Source of the DNA: Rugalucina vietnamica
Taxonomy: Eukaryota; Mollusca; Bivalvia; Lucinida; Lucinidae
Direction of reading: 5' to 3'
DNA length: 64,000 nucleotides
NCBI GenBank assembly: GCA_964017185.1
Contig: OZ024869.1
Location: forward strand, 64,060,931 to 64,124,930
The notes beneath the pieces are model-generated. The model did not search any database, was not told the DNA's origin, and was given only the letters and a program-made list of their open reading frames with translations. This document shows, one piece after another, positions 1 through 10,145 of the stretch. Numbering within the stretch: position 1 is the stretch's first letter; the number at the start of each line of letters is the position of its first letter. The translations under genes and the position numbers were made by a program.

Positions 1-172
1 TAAGATTTGCCTTCTTGCTGCTATATGTTAATATTTATGGTTTTCAATGCTATAAAAAAGCCATTTTAGGCCGATAATTTCCTATTTTTCTCCTATTTTT
101 TGGACATAAATTTCCTATTTTTTGAAGCCCAAAATATATATTTTGTACCAAACTGCACTGGGCAGCCTGCAG

Positions 173-279
173 ATTTGTCAACAGGTTTATATGCCTATGG
201 TTCTATTATGGCAGGACTGTGGCACAGGTTGAAGACTGGTCGGGGTCAACATATAGACTGTAACCTCCTCTCAACACAG
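173..279 (+). CDS. SUGCT: SUGCT exon with catalytic Asp
   Basis: The acceptor is the CTGCAG ending at 172; an alternative AG ends at 165. The donor is CAG|gtatgt at 280. The exon holds DLSTGLYAYG through HIDCNLLSTQ. With this acceptor the GAT codon of the catalytic Asp is split by the intron, its G coming from the upstream exon. Confidence 0.85.
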
Positions 280-3200
280 GTATGTTATCACCCAGAAGAA
301 GGTGGGACATATTTTGTTTTTTACATCATTTGTTTTTATTTCATTAATGTTTCTACATTAGACTTGCTGTACTAAGTGCATGGTTTTGAAACCGAACTTT
401 GCCTTTACTAGCTCGCCTGTACGAAGTGCACAGAGCTATTGTTGTCACCTCGGTCATCCGCGTTTACGTTTACGTGTGCGTCTGCGTCACACTTTCGGTT
501 AAAGTTTTTAAAATTGTTATATCTTGATAGTCACTGACCAGAAATCATTCATATTAAGAACATTGCTGCATATGAGGGTCCTCTGTGATTTAGTGTGAAG
601 GGACCCGTGGGGTCATGCCTGGGGGCGGGGCTAGAGGTCAATATCTAGAACACCTTTGTACAATGCTCAGATGCTGTGTTAGTTTCTCATCAACTGTAAA
701 GCATAGAACTGTCAAACCTTACATAAGGCTTCTCCTTGATGTCCCGACTCGGCACCCACATTGACCTACTTACCTTGACCTATATTTCATGCTCCAGTGA
801 CTTTGTCATTTTTGAAGCCAACCCTTAATATCTCATCAACTATAAAGCCTACAACCATCAAACCTTGCATATGGCTTCTCCTTGATGTCCCGACTCTGAC
901 CCACATTGACCTACTGACCTTGACCTATATTTCATGCTCCAGTGACTTTGTCATTTTTGAAGCCAACCCTTAATATCTCATCAACTATAAAGCCTACAAT
1001 CATCAAACCTTGCATATGGCTTCTCCTCGATGTCCCGACTTTGCACCCACATTGATCTAGTGACCTTGACCTATATTTCGTGCTATAGTGACTTTGTCAT
1101 TTTTGAAACCAACTCTTAATATCTCATCAACTATAAAGCCTACAACCATCAAACCTTGCATATGACTTCTCCTCGATGTCCCGACTCGGCACCAACATTC
1201 ACCTAGTGACCTTGACCTCTAGTGACTTTGTCATTTTTGAAGCCAACTCTTAATATCTCATCAACTATAAAGCCTACAACCATCAAACCTTGCATATGGC
1301 TTCTCCTTGATGTCCCGACTTTGCACCCACATTGATCTAGTGACCTTGACCTATATTTCGTGCTCTAGTGACTTTGTCATTTTTGAAACCAACTCTTAAT
1401 ATCTCATCAACTATAAAGCCTACAACCATCAAACCTTGCATATGACTTCTCCTCGATGTCCCGACTCGGCACCCACATTCACCTAGTGACCTTGACCTCT
1501 AGTGACTTTGTCATTTTTGAAGCCAACTCTTAATATCTCATCAACTATAAAGCCTACAACCATCAAACCTTGCATATGGCTTCTCCTTGATGTCCCGACT
1601 TTGCACCCACATTGATCTAGTGACCTTGACCTATATTTCGTGCTCTAGTGACTTTGTCATTTTTGAAACCAACTCTTAATATCTCATCAACTATAAAGCC
1701 TACAACCATCAAACCTTGCATATGACTTCTCCTCGATGTCCCGACTCGGCACCCACATTCACCTAGTGACCTTGACCTATATTTCGTGCTCTAGTGACTT
1801 TGTCATTTTTGAAGCCAACCCTTAATATCTCATCAACTATAAAGCCTACAACCATCAAACCTTGCATATGGCTTCTCCTCGATGTCCCGACTTTGCACCC
1901 ACATTGATCTAGTGACCTTGACCTATATTTCGTGCTCTAGTGACTTTGTCATTTTTGAAGCCAACCATTAATATCTCATCAACTATAAAGCCTACAACCA
2001 TCAAACCTTGCATATGGCTTCTCCTTGATGTCCCGACTCAGCACCCAGTCACCCACATTGACCTATTGACCTTGACCTATATTTCATGCTCCAGTGACTT
2101 TGTCATTTTTTAAGCCAACTCTTAATATCTCATCAACTATAAAGTCTACAACCATCAAACCTTGCATATGGCTTCTCCTCGATGTCCCGACTTTGCATTT
2201 ACATTGATCTAGTAACCTTGACCTATATTTCATGCTCTAGTGACTTTTTCATTAAAGTTTTTGTTAAAGTTTTCGGTTAAAGTTTTTAGAAGTCTATATC
2301 TCTTGAACATGTAGATGGATCAAGTTGATACTTTGCATGTTGGTAGATATTGGTCTGAAGTTTTATGCTGTACCATTATGACCCACCCTGGGTGACTTTT
2401 TCATTAAAGTTTTTAGAAGTCTATATCTCTTGAACATGTAGATGGATCAAGTTGATACTTTGCACTTTGGTAGATATTGGTCTGAAGTTTTATGCTGTAC
2501 CATTATGACCCACCCTGGGTGAACTTGAGGTCAAGCTCATGGCCTTAGAAATTTTTGGTTGAAGTTTTGGGTTAAAGATTTTTGAAGTCTATATATCTCT
2601 ATGTTGATGGATCAAGTTGAAACTGCATGTTTGTGGATATTGGTCTGAAGTTTTATGCTGTACCATCACAACCCACCTGAGCGACCTTGAGGTCATGGTC
2701 ATGGGTCATAGATTTTGATAAGTTTAGTGGCAAAGCACAAGTCAGACGAGCTACGCTGTCCTGCGACAGCTCTTATGAATTCCTGGCAGCGTTTGTAAAT
2801 CCGGTCCAAAATATGAGTGATGCCTACAGAACAAGACTTTTTTTCGAGATGCTTTTAGCCATTAACTTGGGTTAAATCAAATTGGCTGCATCTGTTCCAT
2901 ATAAGAAATTTTAACTTTAACAAACTTAATTTTACTGAAACTAAAAAGAAATTGGCTACTTTACAGCTAAATATGTAAGACTCTTTGTTTTGGAACATAC
3001 TTGTAGTAAGTTGTACAGATAGAGAACTAGGATACATGAAAAACTAATTTTTTTGCACATGGAAAGCATATCATTCTATCATAGCCAATCATGCCATCAA
3101 AAGCTTGAAGTAGGCCGAACATATTATTACACAAAGGGAGATAATATGTATTCAGAAATTTACATATCAATATTTGAGCCACCTCGTGGGAAAACCAACA

Positions 3201-6200
3201 ACGTGGTTTCCGAACAGGTCCGACACAAACCGGCCTGTACAAGCACAGAAAAGAGCTAGAAGCTTGAAATTTCGGATTTAAGTAGAAAAGGAATTGTACT
3301 ATCCGAGTAGCGAAAACAAAGGCGCTGATCTGCGTCTTTGTTTTCGCCTATGCAGATTGTTGGTTTTCCCATGAGGCGGCTCATTTGGTACTGACATAAT
3401 GTTTGCATGGTCTTAGGAATATGAATTTTAAGCACTGATTTATTCACCATATGGCTTCCTTCTTTTGGTGTTAATTTTGCAAGAAGTTAGCATTAGCTAT
3501 CATGAAAGTAGTCCTACTTTTACCTACCTTTTAAATGACCAAACTCTGTTTCAGGATAAGTCAAATTCATACTGTTATTTTCGTATGTTCTCAAAAATTG
3601 ATCTAGGCTTATTGTTTACCAACATCAGATAATTCCTAGGTAATATAGCAGATTCCAATCTACAATGTCGCAAATATGTTTCACGTTTAAAGGCAGTTGT
3701 AAGGGTTAGAGCATCTTTTAATGGTCTTGCCTATTCTCATTTTATACATGGTACAAATGTGTTTGGTATATAATAGTTTTTGTGTTTCCAGGTAGCATCT
3801 TTAGTAAACATTGCCTCTAATTATCTCAACTGTGGTATGGAAGCTACCAGACATGGAACAGCCCATCAGAGTATTGTGCCATACCAGGTAGAACAGACTT
3901 TACTGTTGATCTTTGTCCTGATGGGGCATTTTCGATTTAACCCGTATTTGACGAATGGACTTGCCCATCATTATCAATTGGGTGAGACCACTTTCATTTT
4001 AGGGGCATTAGGAGTGATTTTGAATTTTTATTCTATTTTTCGATGAAATTCCTGTAAGCAAACAGAATAGCCCCAGATGGGACGCTGCATTGTGCGGCGT
4101 CACATCTGGGGCTATACTGTTTGCCTATGTCCCATAAAAAAGGATACCAGGCTTATTTGAGGTAGCAATAATTTAACATGATATTGATGCACACTGTTTT
4201 TGGATTGATACTTTGCAGTCTTTAATAAAACTCTATGTGCTCATCGAGAATAAATCATTCCTAAGGGACATTAGCTCTCCAGTATCACATAGAAATGAGC
4301 CACCGCATCAGAAAACCAGCAATTTGCATATGCGAAAACAAAGGCGCAGACCAGCTTCTAAGTAACCCGAAGCTGATCAGTGCCTTTGTTTTTGCTACAC
4401 AGATAGTACAATTCCTCTTCTTCTTAAATCCAAAATAGTTGGATTTGTGTCATAACAGTTTTTTCATGCATCCAAAACGTGTTAACTTCTGTCCAATTCA
4501 CTTCAGAATTTTAAGTGAATGCTGACCAAATATCAGGAAGCATGACCGTGAAATAAATACCCATTTGGTCCTTTGTGATCAGCGAGGGTATTTTCCGTAG
4601 CCGAAACCGCGGTATGGCTCATCCCCTTTCTTATTAATATGTTCACTGCTCTTAAAGGATCTCTGTTTATTTTCATCCCCTTCAGTGAAAATGGGGTTTG
4701 CAGGGGTAAACCTATTTCTCTTATTTTTGGTCCAAGACATAGATTGTGGGTACTCTTTAGAACCGCCTTGGTGAGGCGGTTCTAATGTGTACCTACAATC
4801 AATGTTTTGATCAAAAATATTAAAAATATCAAACTTTTTCCAATTAATTTTTTCAATTTTTACTGCTGAAAAAATCTCTGTTTATTATATAGGCAAGTTT
4901 TTGTAATGTTTCAGGCATTTCCAACACAAGATGGCTATATCATGATTGGTGGGGGAAATGACAAGTTATTTCAAATTCTCTGTCAGGTATATCTTCTTAA
5001 GCTGAATTGTATGTGATGTGTCACAAGATAAACAGCATTCGGAGATTACTAGTTACGACACAAACCAGCTCGTACAACCACAGAAATAGCTAGAGGATTA
5101 AAATTCCACATTGAAGAAGAAGAGACAACTATTGTACTATCCATGCAGCGCAAAGGCAAGGCAATGTTATGTTGCTTTATCAGGAATTGCTGATCAGTTC
5201 TGTTGTTTTCCTGTATTGTACAAGTAAAGCAATGTTCTCATGATAACTTTGGTGTCAGACAAGCATTTCACTGCTTCCAAAGGATATAACGGTGTAAGTT
5301 TATTTTGTTATATCAGAGGTACCAAATGCCAAATGAAAGCAGTGACATAGTCAAGTTTATATACAAAGAACCTGAACATGGGATAAGGGAGATAATCCAC
5401 TAACTTTGTATTAAAAAACATTCCCTTTAAAACCATTTTTTTTCTACAGCGTATTGATATGAAAGAACTAGGATCAGATCCTGACTTTGCCACCAACAGT
5501 CTGAGGGTCACTAACAGAGACAGATTACTCGCTTTACTCACTGATAAGTAAGTATGTACTTCGATTGTTTACAACCATTAAATGTCTATTTTTAGCTAAC
5601 AGTGGTCATGCGCCATCGTCCGTCCGTCGTCGTCATCCGTCAACAATTTCAGAGATCTTCTCTGAAACCGCTTGGCCAATCAAAGCCAAACCTTATGTGG
5701 AGCATTGTTAGGAAGGGAAAATGAAAGTTTGTATAAATGGTGAAGGTCACATGACCAGGATGGCTGCCATGGCTATAAATAGCAAAAAACTTCTCCAGAA
5801 CCAGAAGGCCTATGTATGTGATTTTGAAACTTGGCACGAAGCATCAGGCAATGGAGCTCTACAAAGTTTGTATAAATCATGACCCTGGGATAACCTTGAC
5901 CTATTTTATGGCAAGGTCAACATAGGTCGCCCATGCATTTGCATGGAGACAATTGTTAAAATGGGATTTAAAGGGCAAAACTTGTAGGGAATGGGTAGAT
6001 GAACTGGAGATTTAAGATTCTTAAAATTATTTGGACCCCAGGGGTAGGTCTGCCTTTGCCTCAGGGCATTATACATGTATATAACCATAATATTCAAAGA
6101 TCTTCTCTAAAACAACTTGGGTGACCCCTGTGGCCAAACAGTTAAGAGCGCTGTTTCTTAATCACTCGATCATCCCACTGCTGTGTCTGGTGTGGGTTCA

Positions 6201-9200
6201 AGCCCCGCACTGGCCACATGTGAGACAAGCCAAGTTCTGCTTGTGGGTGTGCCAGGTGTTTTTTCTCGGGGTTCTCCCGTTTTCGCCCACCTATTGATTG
6301 GCCCATCTCATGAGCTGAAATAATCTTGAAAGGGACGTTAAACTGAATTAAAAAAAAAAAAAATGAAATAAAATCACTTGGCCAATCAAAGTCAAATTTT
6401 ATAGGAAGCATCTGTATGAAGGGGGAACCAATGTGATTATAAATAAACCAGGTCACATGACCAAGATGGCCACCATGCCCATATATGGTTGGTAAAAACC
6501 CTTAAAAAATCTTCTTCGCAGGAACTGCTGAACCTATTGCAACGAAACTTGACATGTAGCAATTAAGTCGAGAGTACTACAATGTATATATAAATCATGA
6601 TCCTCTGATGACCTTGTCAGATTTTATGGCAAGGTCAGCATAGGTCGCAGAAAACTGTTAAATTGACACTGAAGGACACAATATTTATGAATTTGAAAAA
6701 GAAATTAATCCCAAGGGGTATTCTGACTCTGTCTTGGGGCGACATACATGTATATGACCTTTATAGTCAAACAAGTTTAGTGGTGTATATCTCAGGTGAG
6801 CGTTTACAGGACCATTGGTCCGCTGGTTATTCAATATTGTAAACCTGATTATTTTTTAAAGCATTGGTCACAAAAATAAATCGCTGAGAAAATGTCAATT
6901 TTGGCATTTTGTACATTTAGTGGATAACTGTATTCAAATTTTTATTTTGGGTTGTCAGATATTCAGTAGGAAATTTTGTTTCAAGATGACTGGTCAGTGG
7001 AGCCATAAAACATGATTTCCGACAGTATGTACGATGATATGCCAACTCAAATGAAAAATTTGAATATTGTTATCCCCATTCTATTGCACATTTTAGCTAT
7101 AAACATTGAAAATGCATTGCTTTTTTTACAAAAAATGTGCATCATTAGCGGCATATAAACATGACCACCCATCAAAAGCTGTTAACGATGCTGGGTTTCC
7201 AGCTGTATATCGCAGAAACTGTGCAAATTTTTGACAGTATCCAATCAGGCGTCGTGTTACACTCTCAAGTGCCTTAGAATGTTCTTTGACAGGCTAGTTC
7301 CACAATCTGTGAAAATATATTGCCTCAAGATTATGCATTGGGACAAAAACCATTGCAACTTACGGTCAACTTGATGAAAAGGTGAAGTTAGTATTGCACA
7401 GGTAAAAATGGATTAGTCTATTATTTGTGCTGTACCATATTTCAGGTTTAAGACCCAGTCCACTCAACACTGGCAGTCAGTTCTAGAGGGGTCTGGGGTA
7501 CCTTACGGCCCTATCAACAATATGCAACAAGTCTTCTCGGAGCCTCAGGTCAGTCCAGTAAATGAGCCGCTGTATCAGAAAACCAACAATCTTCATATGC
7601 AAAACCAAAGGCAGTAACTGCACAGCTGATCAGCACCTTTGTTTTTGCTACACAGAAAGTACAATCTCTTTTCTTAAATCTGAATTTTCAAGCGTCTAAC
7701 CATCTTCTGTTGCTGCACAGGCAAGTTTGTGTTGGACCTGGTTGGAAACCTTAATTGTTTGTTTCCTCATGCGAAGGCTGAAATATGACGGCAGTCAGGG
7801 CACACTCGTGTGACTGTTTTACATGTAATTGATTAAAAGAAAATTTCAGGGAGCAGACATGTGCAGGGGTAAAGAGTAGGACTCATGGCTGAGGGGTCCC
7901 TGGTTTGAGCCTCAGGTAGAGTGCCAGTTATTGTGGCTGTGAGTAAGTCACATTTCCATAGCTCCTGTTATGGTCAGAAATTGAAAAATATGTGTTCTCT
8001 TGCATTATTTCTTCGTTAAAAGGATTTAAAATGGTGTGTTTGAGTATCCTATTTATGCTTAAATGATCATGAAATACTGTAAGCTCAGAAATATTTGTGT
8101 GACTTATTTCTAAATTATTTGCAAGGTTTGAATTTCTGAACGAGTGTTTGCGGCTAACAGAGATTCTTTATTAGCAAGAATCTTGAATTCTCAAGGCATC
8201 AACAGATATTAGCGAAAAACATTTCTGAAATTACAGTAGATGGGACATTTGTTATTACCATAAATTGCCACCTGCGTACTTCTTCAGGTAATCCACAATG
8301 GTATGATACAGGAGATGCCCCACCCCGTAGTGGGTACAGTCAGGGTAGCAGGTGGGTTCTTAACTTACACAAACTTCTATGTTAGCCAGGCCCAGGTTAT
8401 GAGAAATTCTATCTCAAGTTTCTGACCAGATATGACACAAACTGGGCTACACATAGGCAGATGGTGATTTCAAGTGTCCTTAAACTTTGGATTTAAGAAA
8501 TACGAGGTATTACAAACGATGTAATGAAATCGAGCTGTACATGACATAGTTACATATATGCAGAAAGAATTTCAACTGGTGTAATAACTTATATATGAGC
8601 CACGTCATGAGAAAACCAGATTTTTACATGTGCGAAAACAAGGACGCAGATCAGCTTTGCAGTAACTGAACAGCTGATCATCGCCTTTATTTTCGCTGCT
8701 CGGATAGTGCAATCCTTCTTCTTGTTAAATCCAAAATTTCAAGCTTCTAGCTCTCTTCTTTGATTGCACAGACTGTTTTGTGTCGGAACTGATTGGAAAC
8801 ACTGAAGACCAGTTTTCTCATGTCATGGCTCAATGAGGCTACACATGTTCAGTAACCATAAGCCAATAAAGTGTCAGGCACGGTGAGCATAGTAAGATTG
8901 CAATCAGTTGTTTATTGTTTATTGTATTTGATTGATGATTGCTGATACTTGCATCCAGTCTTTCAAAACACTGTCACACCTTGTGCAGTAGGTCCATGAC
9001 AAAGATCACATTATGAGCCTTCACATGAGAAAATCAACAATTTGGGTTTACGACCAAGTCCTACACAAACCAGACTGTACAGTCACAGAAGCAGGTTACA
9101 ACCTTAAATTTTCGGATATAAGAAAAAGAGGAATTGTACTAGCTGTACTATCCCTTAAGCGAAAACAGATGCACTGATCAGCTGCACAGCTGATCTGCGT

Positions 9201-9417
9201 CTTTGTTTTGCATATGCAAAGTGTTGTTTTTCTGATGAAAAGGCTTAATTTATATTGTGATGTTACAGGTCCAGCAGCCAAGTTCAGTGAGACTCCGACA
9301 GTGTTGAACTACCCACCCCCTTTACTAGGTGAACATACTGACTCAGTGTTGGAGGAACTAGTGGGATATAGCAGGACAGAGTTACAACAGCTGCGCAGTG
9401 ATGGTGTTATACAGTGA
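173..9417 (+). CDS. SUGCT: SUGCT-like succinyl-CoA:glutarate CoA-transferase, C-terminal seven exons
   Basis: Class III CoA-transferase that in vertebrates makes glutaryl-CoA from free glutarate in mitochondria. Seven exons were read: 173-279, 3792-3887, 4915-4986, 5450-5547, 7446-7548, 8288-8351 and 9269-9417 (stop TGA). Every junction is GT..AG and the phases agree: 0, 0, 0, 2, 0, 1. They encode about 230 residues, roughly the C-terminal half of the ~445-residue human protein; earlier exons lie left of the window. Diagnostic stretches are DLSTGLYAYGSIMAGL (catalytic Asp of class III transferases), HGTAHQSIVPYQ, GSGVPYGPINNM and the tail PPPLLGEHT. The frame is intact. Introns are loaded with MITEs of families A, B and C. 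AATAAA occurs at 9532 and 9939. Identity rests on remembered family sequence. Confidence 0.92.
409..2783 (+). repeat. Interspersed repeat family R1, copy 1, containing the satellite
   Basis: It begins tagctcgcctgtacgaag and ends ctgcgacagctcttat. The same ends bound 10146-11522. Outside the satellite it is built of ~130-bp imperfect repeats around gatggatcaagttgatactt and ggtctgaagttttatgctg, seen at 2270-2400, 2403-2530 and 2570-2690. No coding capacity was seen. The boundaries are inferred from the two-copy comparison. Confidence 0.7.
680..2250. repeat. ~146-bp satellite array inside a SUGCT intron
   Basis: About eleven head-to-tail copies of a unit containing ATATCTCATCAACTATAAAG. The start of the unit TAATATCTC is at 826, 971, 1117, 1251, 1397, 1531, 1677, 1823, 1969 and 2123, giving spacings of 145, 146, 134, 146, 134, 146, 146, 146 and 154. 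The 134-bp form lacks a 12-base block (around ctatatttcgtg). Most units carry TGACCTTGACCT. The array lies inside a larger interspersed repeat (409-2783) that is shared with 10146-11522. Confidence 0.93.
3175..3383 (-). mobile_element. Family A MITE (copy A1)
   Basis: It starts TGAGCC and ends GGCTCA, flanked by TT on both sides (a possible 2-bp target duplication). The terminal inverted repeats extend about 20 bases. Its core carries gcgaaaacaaaggcgc. It is the reverse-oriented form of the ~235-bp family A consensus, with a shortened central palindrome. Confidence 0.85.
3792..3887 (+). CDS. SUGCT: SUGCT exon
   Basis: 96 bases, phase 0 to phase 0. The acceptor is tttccag and the donor CAG|gtagaa. 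It encodes VASLVNIASNYLNCG and HGTAHQSIVPYQ, collinear with the human exon after CNLLSSQ. Confidence 0.9.
3935..4165 (+). mobile_element. Family B hairpin MITE (copy B1)
   Basis: It starts atttaacccgtatttgacga. A strong inverted repeat is centred near 4093, with arms containing agccccagatg and catctggggct, bounded by gcaaacag and ctgtttgc. Other copies are at 30405-30600, 35066-35272 and, reversed, 48690-48870. Confidence 0.8.
4296..4438 (+). mobile_element. Family A MITE (copy A2, truncated)
   Basis: Left terminus TGAGCC and the gcgaaaacaaaggcgcagac..ctgatcagtgcctttg palindrome are present. The element stops after ttcttcttaaatccaaaat; the right ~95 bases are absent. Confidence 0.75.
4595..4665 (-). 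repeat. Family G repeat fragment
   Basis: Reverse complement of the sequence found twice in KLHL10 intron 1 (35764-35905 and 36137-36280). The shared block reads gtagccgaaaccgcggtatg here and continues into a match to ctttaagagcag. Confidence 0.65.
4705..4908 (+). mobile_element. Family C hairpin MITE (copy C1) abutting a SUGCT exon
   Basis: The central palindrome is catagattgtgggtac..gtacctacaatcaatg around gaaccgcc/ggcggttc. The right terminus, ggcaagtttttgtaatg, ends at 4908, six bases before the next exon, so the sequence just upstream of the acceptor is element-derived. The left end is degraded. Confidence 0.75.
4915..4986 (+). CDS. SUGCT: SUGCT exon
   Basis: 72 bases, phase 0 to phase 0. 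The acceptor is tttcag and the donor CAG|gtatat. It encodes AFPTQDGYIMIGGGNDKLFQ, matching the conserved KDGYIVVGAGNN region of SUGCT. Confidence 0.9.
5055..5165 (-). mobile_element. Family A MITE fragment (A3)
   Basis: Recognisable by gacacaaaccagc, cacagaaatagctagag and attgtactatcca, in the order expected for a reverse-oriented family A element. Both termini are lost. Confidence 0.6.
5450..5547 (+). CDS. SUGCT: SUGCT exon
   Basis: 98 bases ending in phase 2. The acceptor is ttctacag and the donor AA|gtaagt. It encodes RIDMKELGSDPDFATNSLRV and NRDRLLALLTD. Confidence 0.9.
5593..6832 (+). repeat. Interspersed repeat family R2, copy 1, split by a SINE
   Basis: It starts near tagctaacagtggtcatgcg and ends ctcaggtgagcgtttacagg. 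It has internal imperfect duplications around cttggccaatcaaagccaaa (5673 and 6378) and tttatggcaaggtcaacata. Related pieces are at 16930-17260 and 43310-43795. No coding capacity was seen. Confidence 0.65.
6121..6369 (+). mobile_element. tRNA-derived SINE
   Basis: The head resembles a tRNA pol III promoter: an A-box-like tggccaaacagttaagagcg at 6131 and a B-box ggttcaagccc at 6194. It ends gggacgttaaactgaatt plus an A-run of about 15. It is flanked by imperfect 12-bp direct repeats (10 of 12 match) at 6109-6120 and 6370-6381, and it interrupts repeat R2. Confidence 0.85.
7446..7548 (+). CDS. SUGCT: SUGCT exon
   Basis: 103 bases. The first base completes AAG (phase 2 in) and the exon ends in phase 0. 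The acceptor is atttcag and the donor CAG|gtcagt. It encodes FKTQSTQHWQSVLEGSG and VPYGPINNMQQVFSEPQ, the most diagnostic SUGCT segment in the window. Confidence 0.93.
7563..7782 (+). mobile_element. Family A MITE (copy A4)
   Basis: TGAGCC starts only 14 bases after the preceding SUGCT donor. The order is normal: cttcatatgcaaaaccaaag, gctgatcagcacctttg, acagaaagtacaatc, gtttgtgttggacctgg and the right end ctcatgcgaaggctga. The left half of the central palindrome is deleted. Confidence 0.8.
7851..7985 (+). mobile_element. Possible tRNA-type SINE fragment
   Basis: The stretch gtgcaggggtaaagagtagg followed by a B-box-like ggtttgagcctc resembles a SINE head. The 3' part tgtggctgtgagtaagtcac looks like common SINE bodies. 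There is no clear tail or target duplication. Confidence 0.4.
8288..8351 (+). CDS. SUGCT: SUGCT exon
   Basis: 64 bases, phase 0 in and phase 1 out. The acceptor is cttcag and the donor GCAG|gtgggt. It encodes VIHNGMIQEMPHPVVGTVRV, matching LVMEMEHPTVGKISVPG in human. Confidence 0.88.
8396..8505 (-). mobile_element. Family A MITE fragment (A5)
   Basis: Reverse-oriented, with gagaaattct, gacacaaactgggctacac and ctttggatttaagaaat. The right half is lost. It begins about 45 bases after a SUGCT donor. Confidence 0.6.
8596..8832 (+). mobile_element. Family A MITE (copy A6, full length)
   Basis: 237 bases from TGAGCC to GGCTCA with the family order intact: terminal inverted repeat, gcgaaaacaaggacgc palindrome, tcggatagtgcaatcc, aaatttcaagcttctagc, tgtcggaactgattgg and ttttctcatgtcatggctca. 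Confidence 0.88.
9014..9247 (-). mobile_element. Family A MITE (copy A7) ending 21 bases before the last SUGCT exon
   Basis: Reverse-oriented full-length copy, TGAGCC to GGCTTA. Its end supplies the sequence around aggcttaattt, where a branch point for the terminal exon (acceptor ends at 9268) would be expected. Confidence 0.82.
9269..9417 (+). CDS. SUGCT: SUGCT terminal exon
   Basis: The acceptor is gttacag and the phase-1 join completes GGT. It encodes GPAAKFSETPTVLNYPPPLL, GEHTDSVLEELVGYSRTELQ and QLRSDGVIQ, then TGA at 9415-9417. The length and sequence of the tail match the SUGCT C-terminus. Confidence 0.92.
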
Positions 9418-9447
9418 CTTAAATATACTAATTGTTGTACACCAGGG

Positions 9448-9655
9448 CTCAACTCTGACATCTGAGACTGAATTTTGAACTGTTCATAAATACTAAAATA
9501 GTGCAGATTAAATCCTGTTATTTATCCTGCTAATAAATGTTTAAATGCTGTCAATTGTTGGCATTTTAACATTTATGTGCATGGTAAATTTTAGTCTCAG
9601 CAGAGTTGAGCATGAAAAAAGTTTTACAACCTCAGGACCAGAGTTTGTTACACTG
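9448..9655. repeat. Family D hairpin repeat (copy D1) in the SUGCT 3' region
   Basis: Decayed version of the hairpin seen cleanly at 14350-14412: tttatcctgctaataaatg faces tttaacatttatgtgcat. It then continues gttgagcatgaaaaaagttt and caacctcaggaccag. A candidate polyadenylation signal, AATAAA at 9532, lies in one arm, so the transcript end may be repeat-derived. Confidence 0.65.
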
Positions 9656-9967
9656 CACAATAATGAATAACTTACTAAAGTCACAGAAAAATGAAGTGAG
9701 ACTGTGCTCAGACAGATAATGAAGAAAGAAAATGGTGCCATAAAATACTATTCAAGTGCCAAGGTGGTCTGTATTATATTCAGTTTAAAGTGCTAGTCAG
9801 TGCCTTATAATTATTGCTTATTGATGATCATTCATGTCACACTGCTTAATGATCATAATAATGTTGTGTTTGTGGCTCTCTTGTATTGACTCACATCAAT
9901 TAGGCCTTGGCAAGTAGTGTCAGACTATTTCTAAAATTAATAAAACCTTGGTAAGATCATACATTTC

Positions 9968-10070
9968 TTTGCTCAGGAGCAGGATGGCCTGGTGGTAGGG
10001 TGTTGGTCTCTGGTTAGAGAGGTGCTGGGTACACATCTCTCCTGCTCCTAGTTTTGTGACCTTGAGCAAA
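9968..10070 (+). mobile_element. Possible SINE head
   Basis: ggatggcctggtggtagggt resembles an A-box and ggtgctgggtacacatctct a weak B-box. It continues gtgaccttgagcaaaatag. It is a degenerate tRNA-like head with no clear tail. Confidence 0.4.
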
Positions 10071-10145
10071 ATAGTAACTCCTCAGTACTGGTTATTACCC
10101 ACAAGACAGAGTAGTACAAACAAACAAAGATTTCTATGCTATTTC

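Noticed and set aside
680-2250. Possible CRISPR-like regular repeat array
   Set aside because: Units are contiguous 134-154-bp satellite monomers with no repeat/unique-spacer structure, in a eukaryotic intron.
3027-3450. Small open frames with phrases such as RKPTICIGENKDADQ recurring in many places
   Set aside because: These are translations of family A MITEs; the same peptide recurs because the element recurs.
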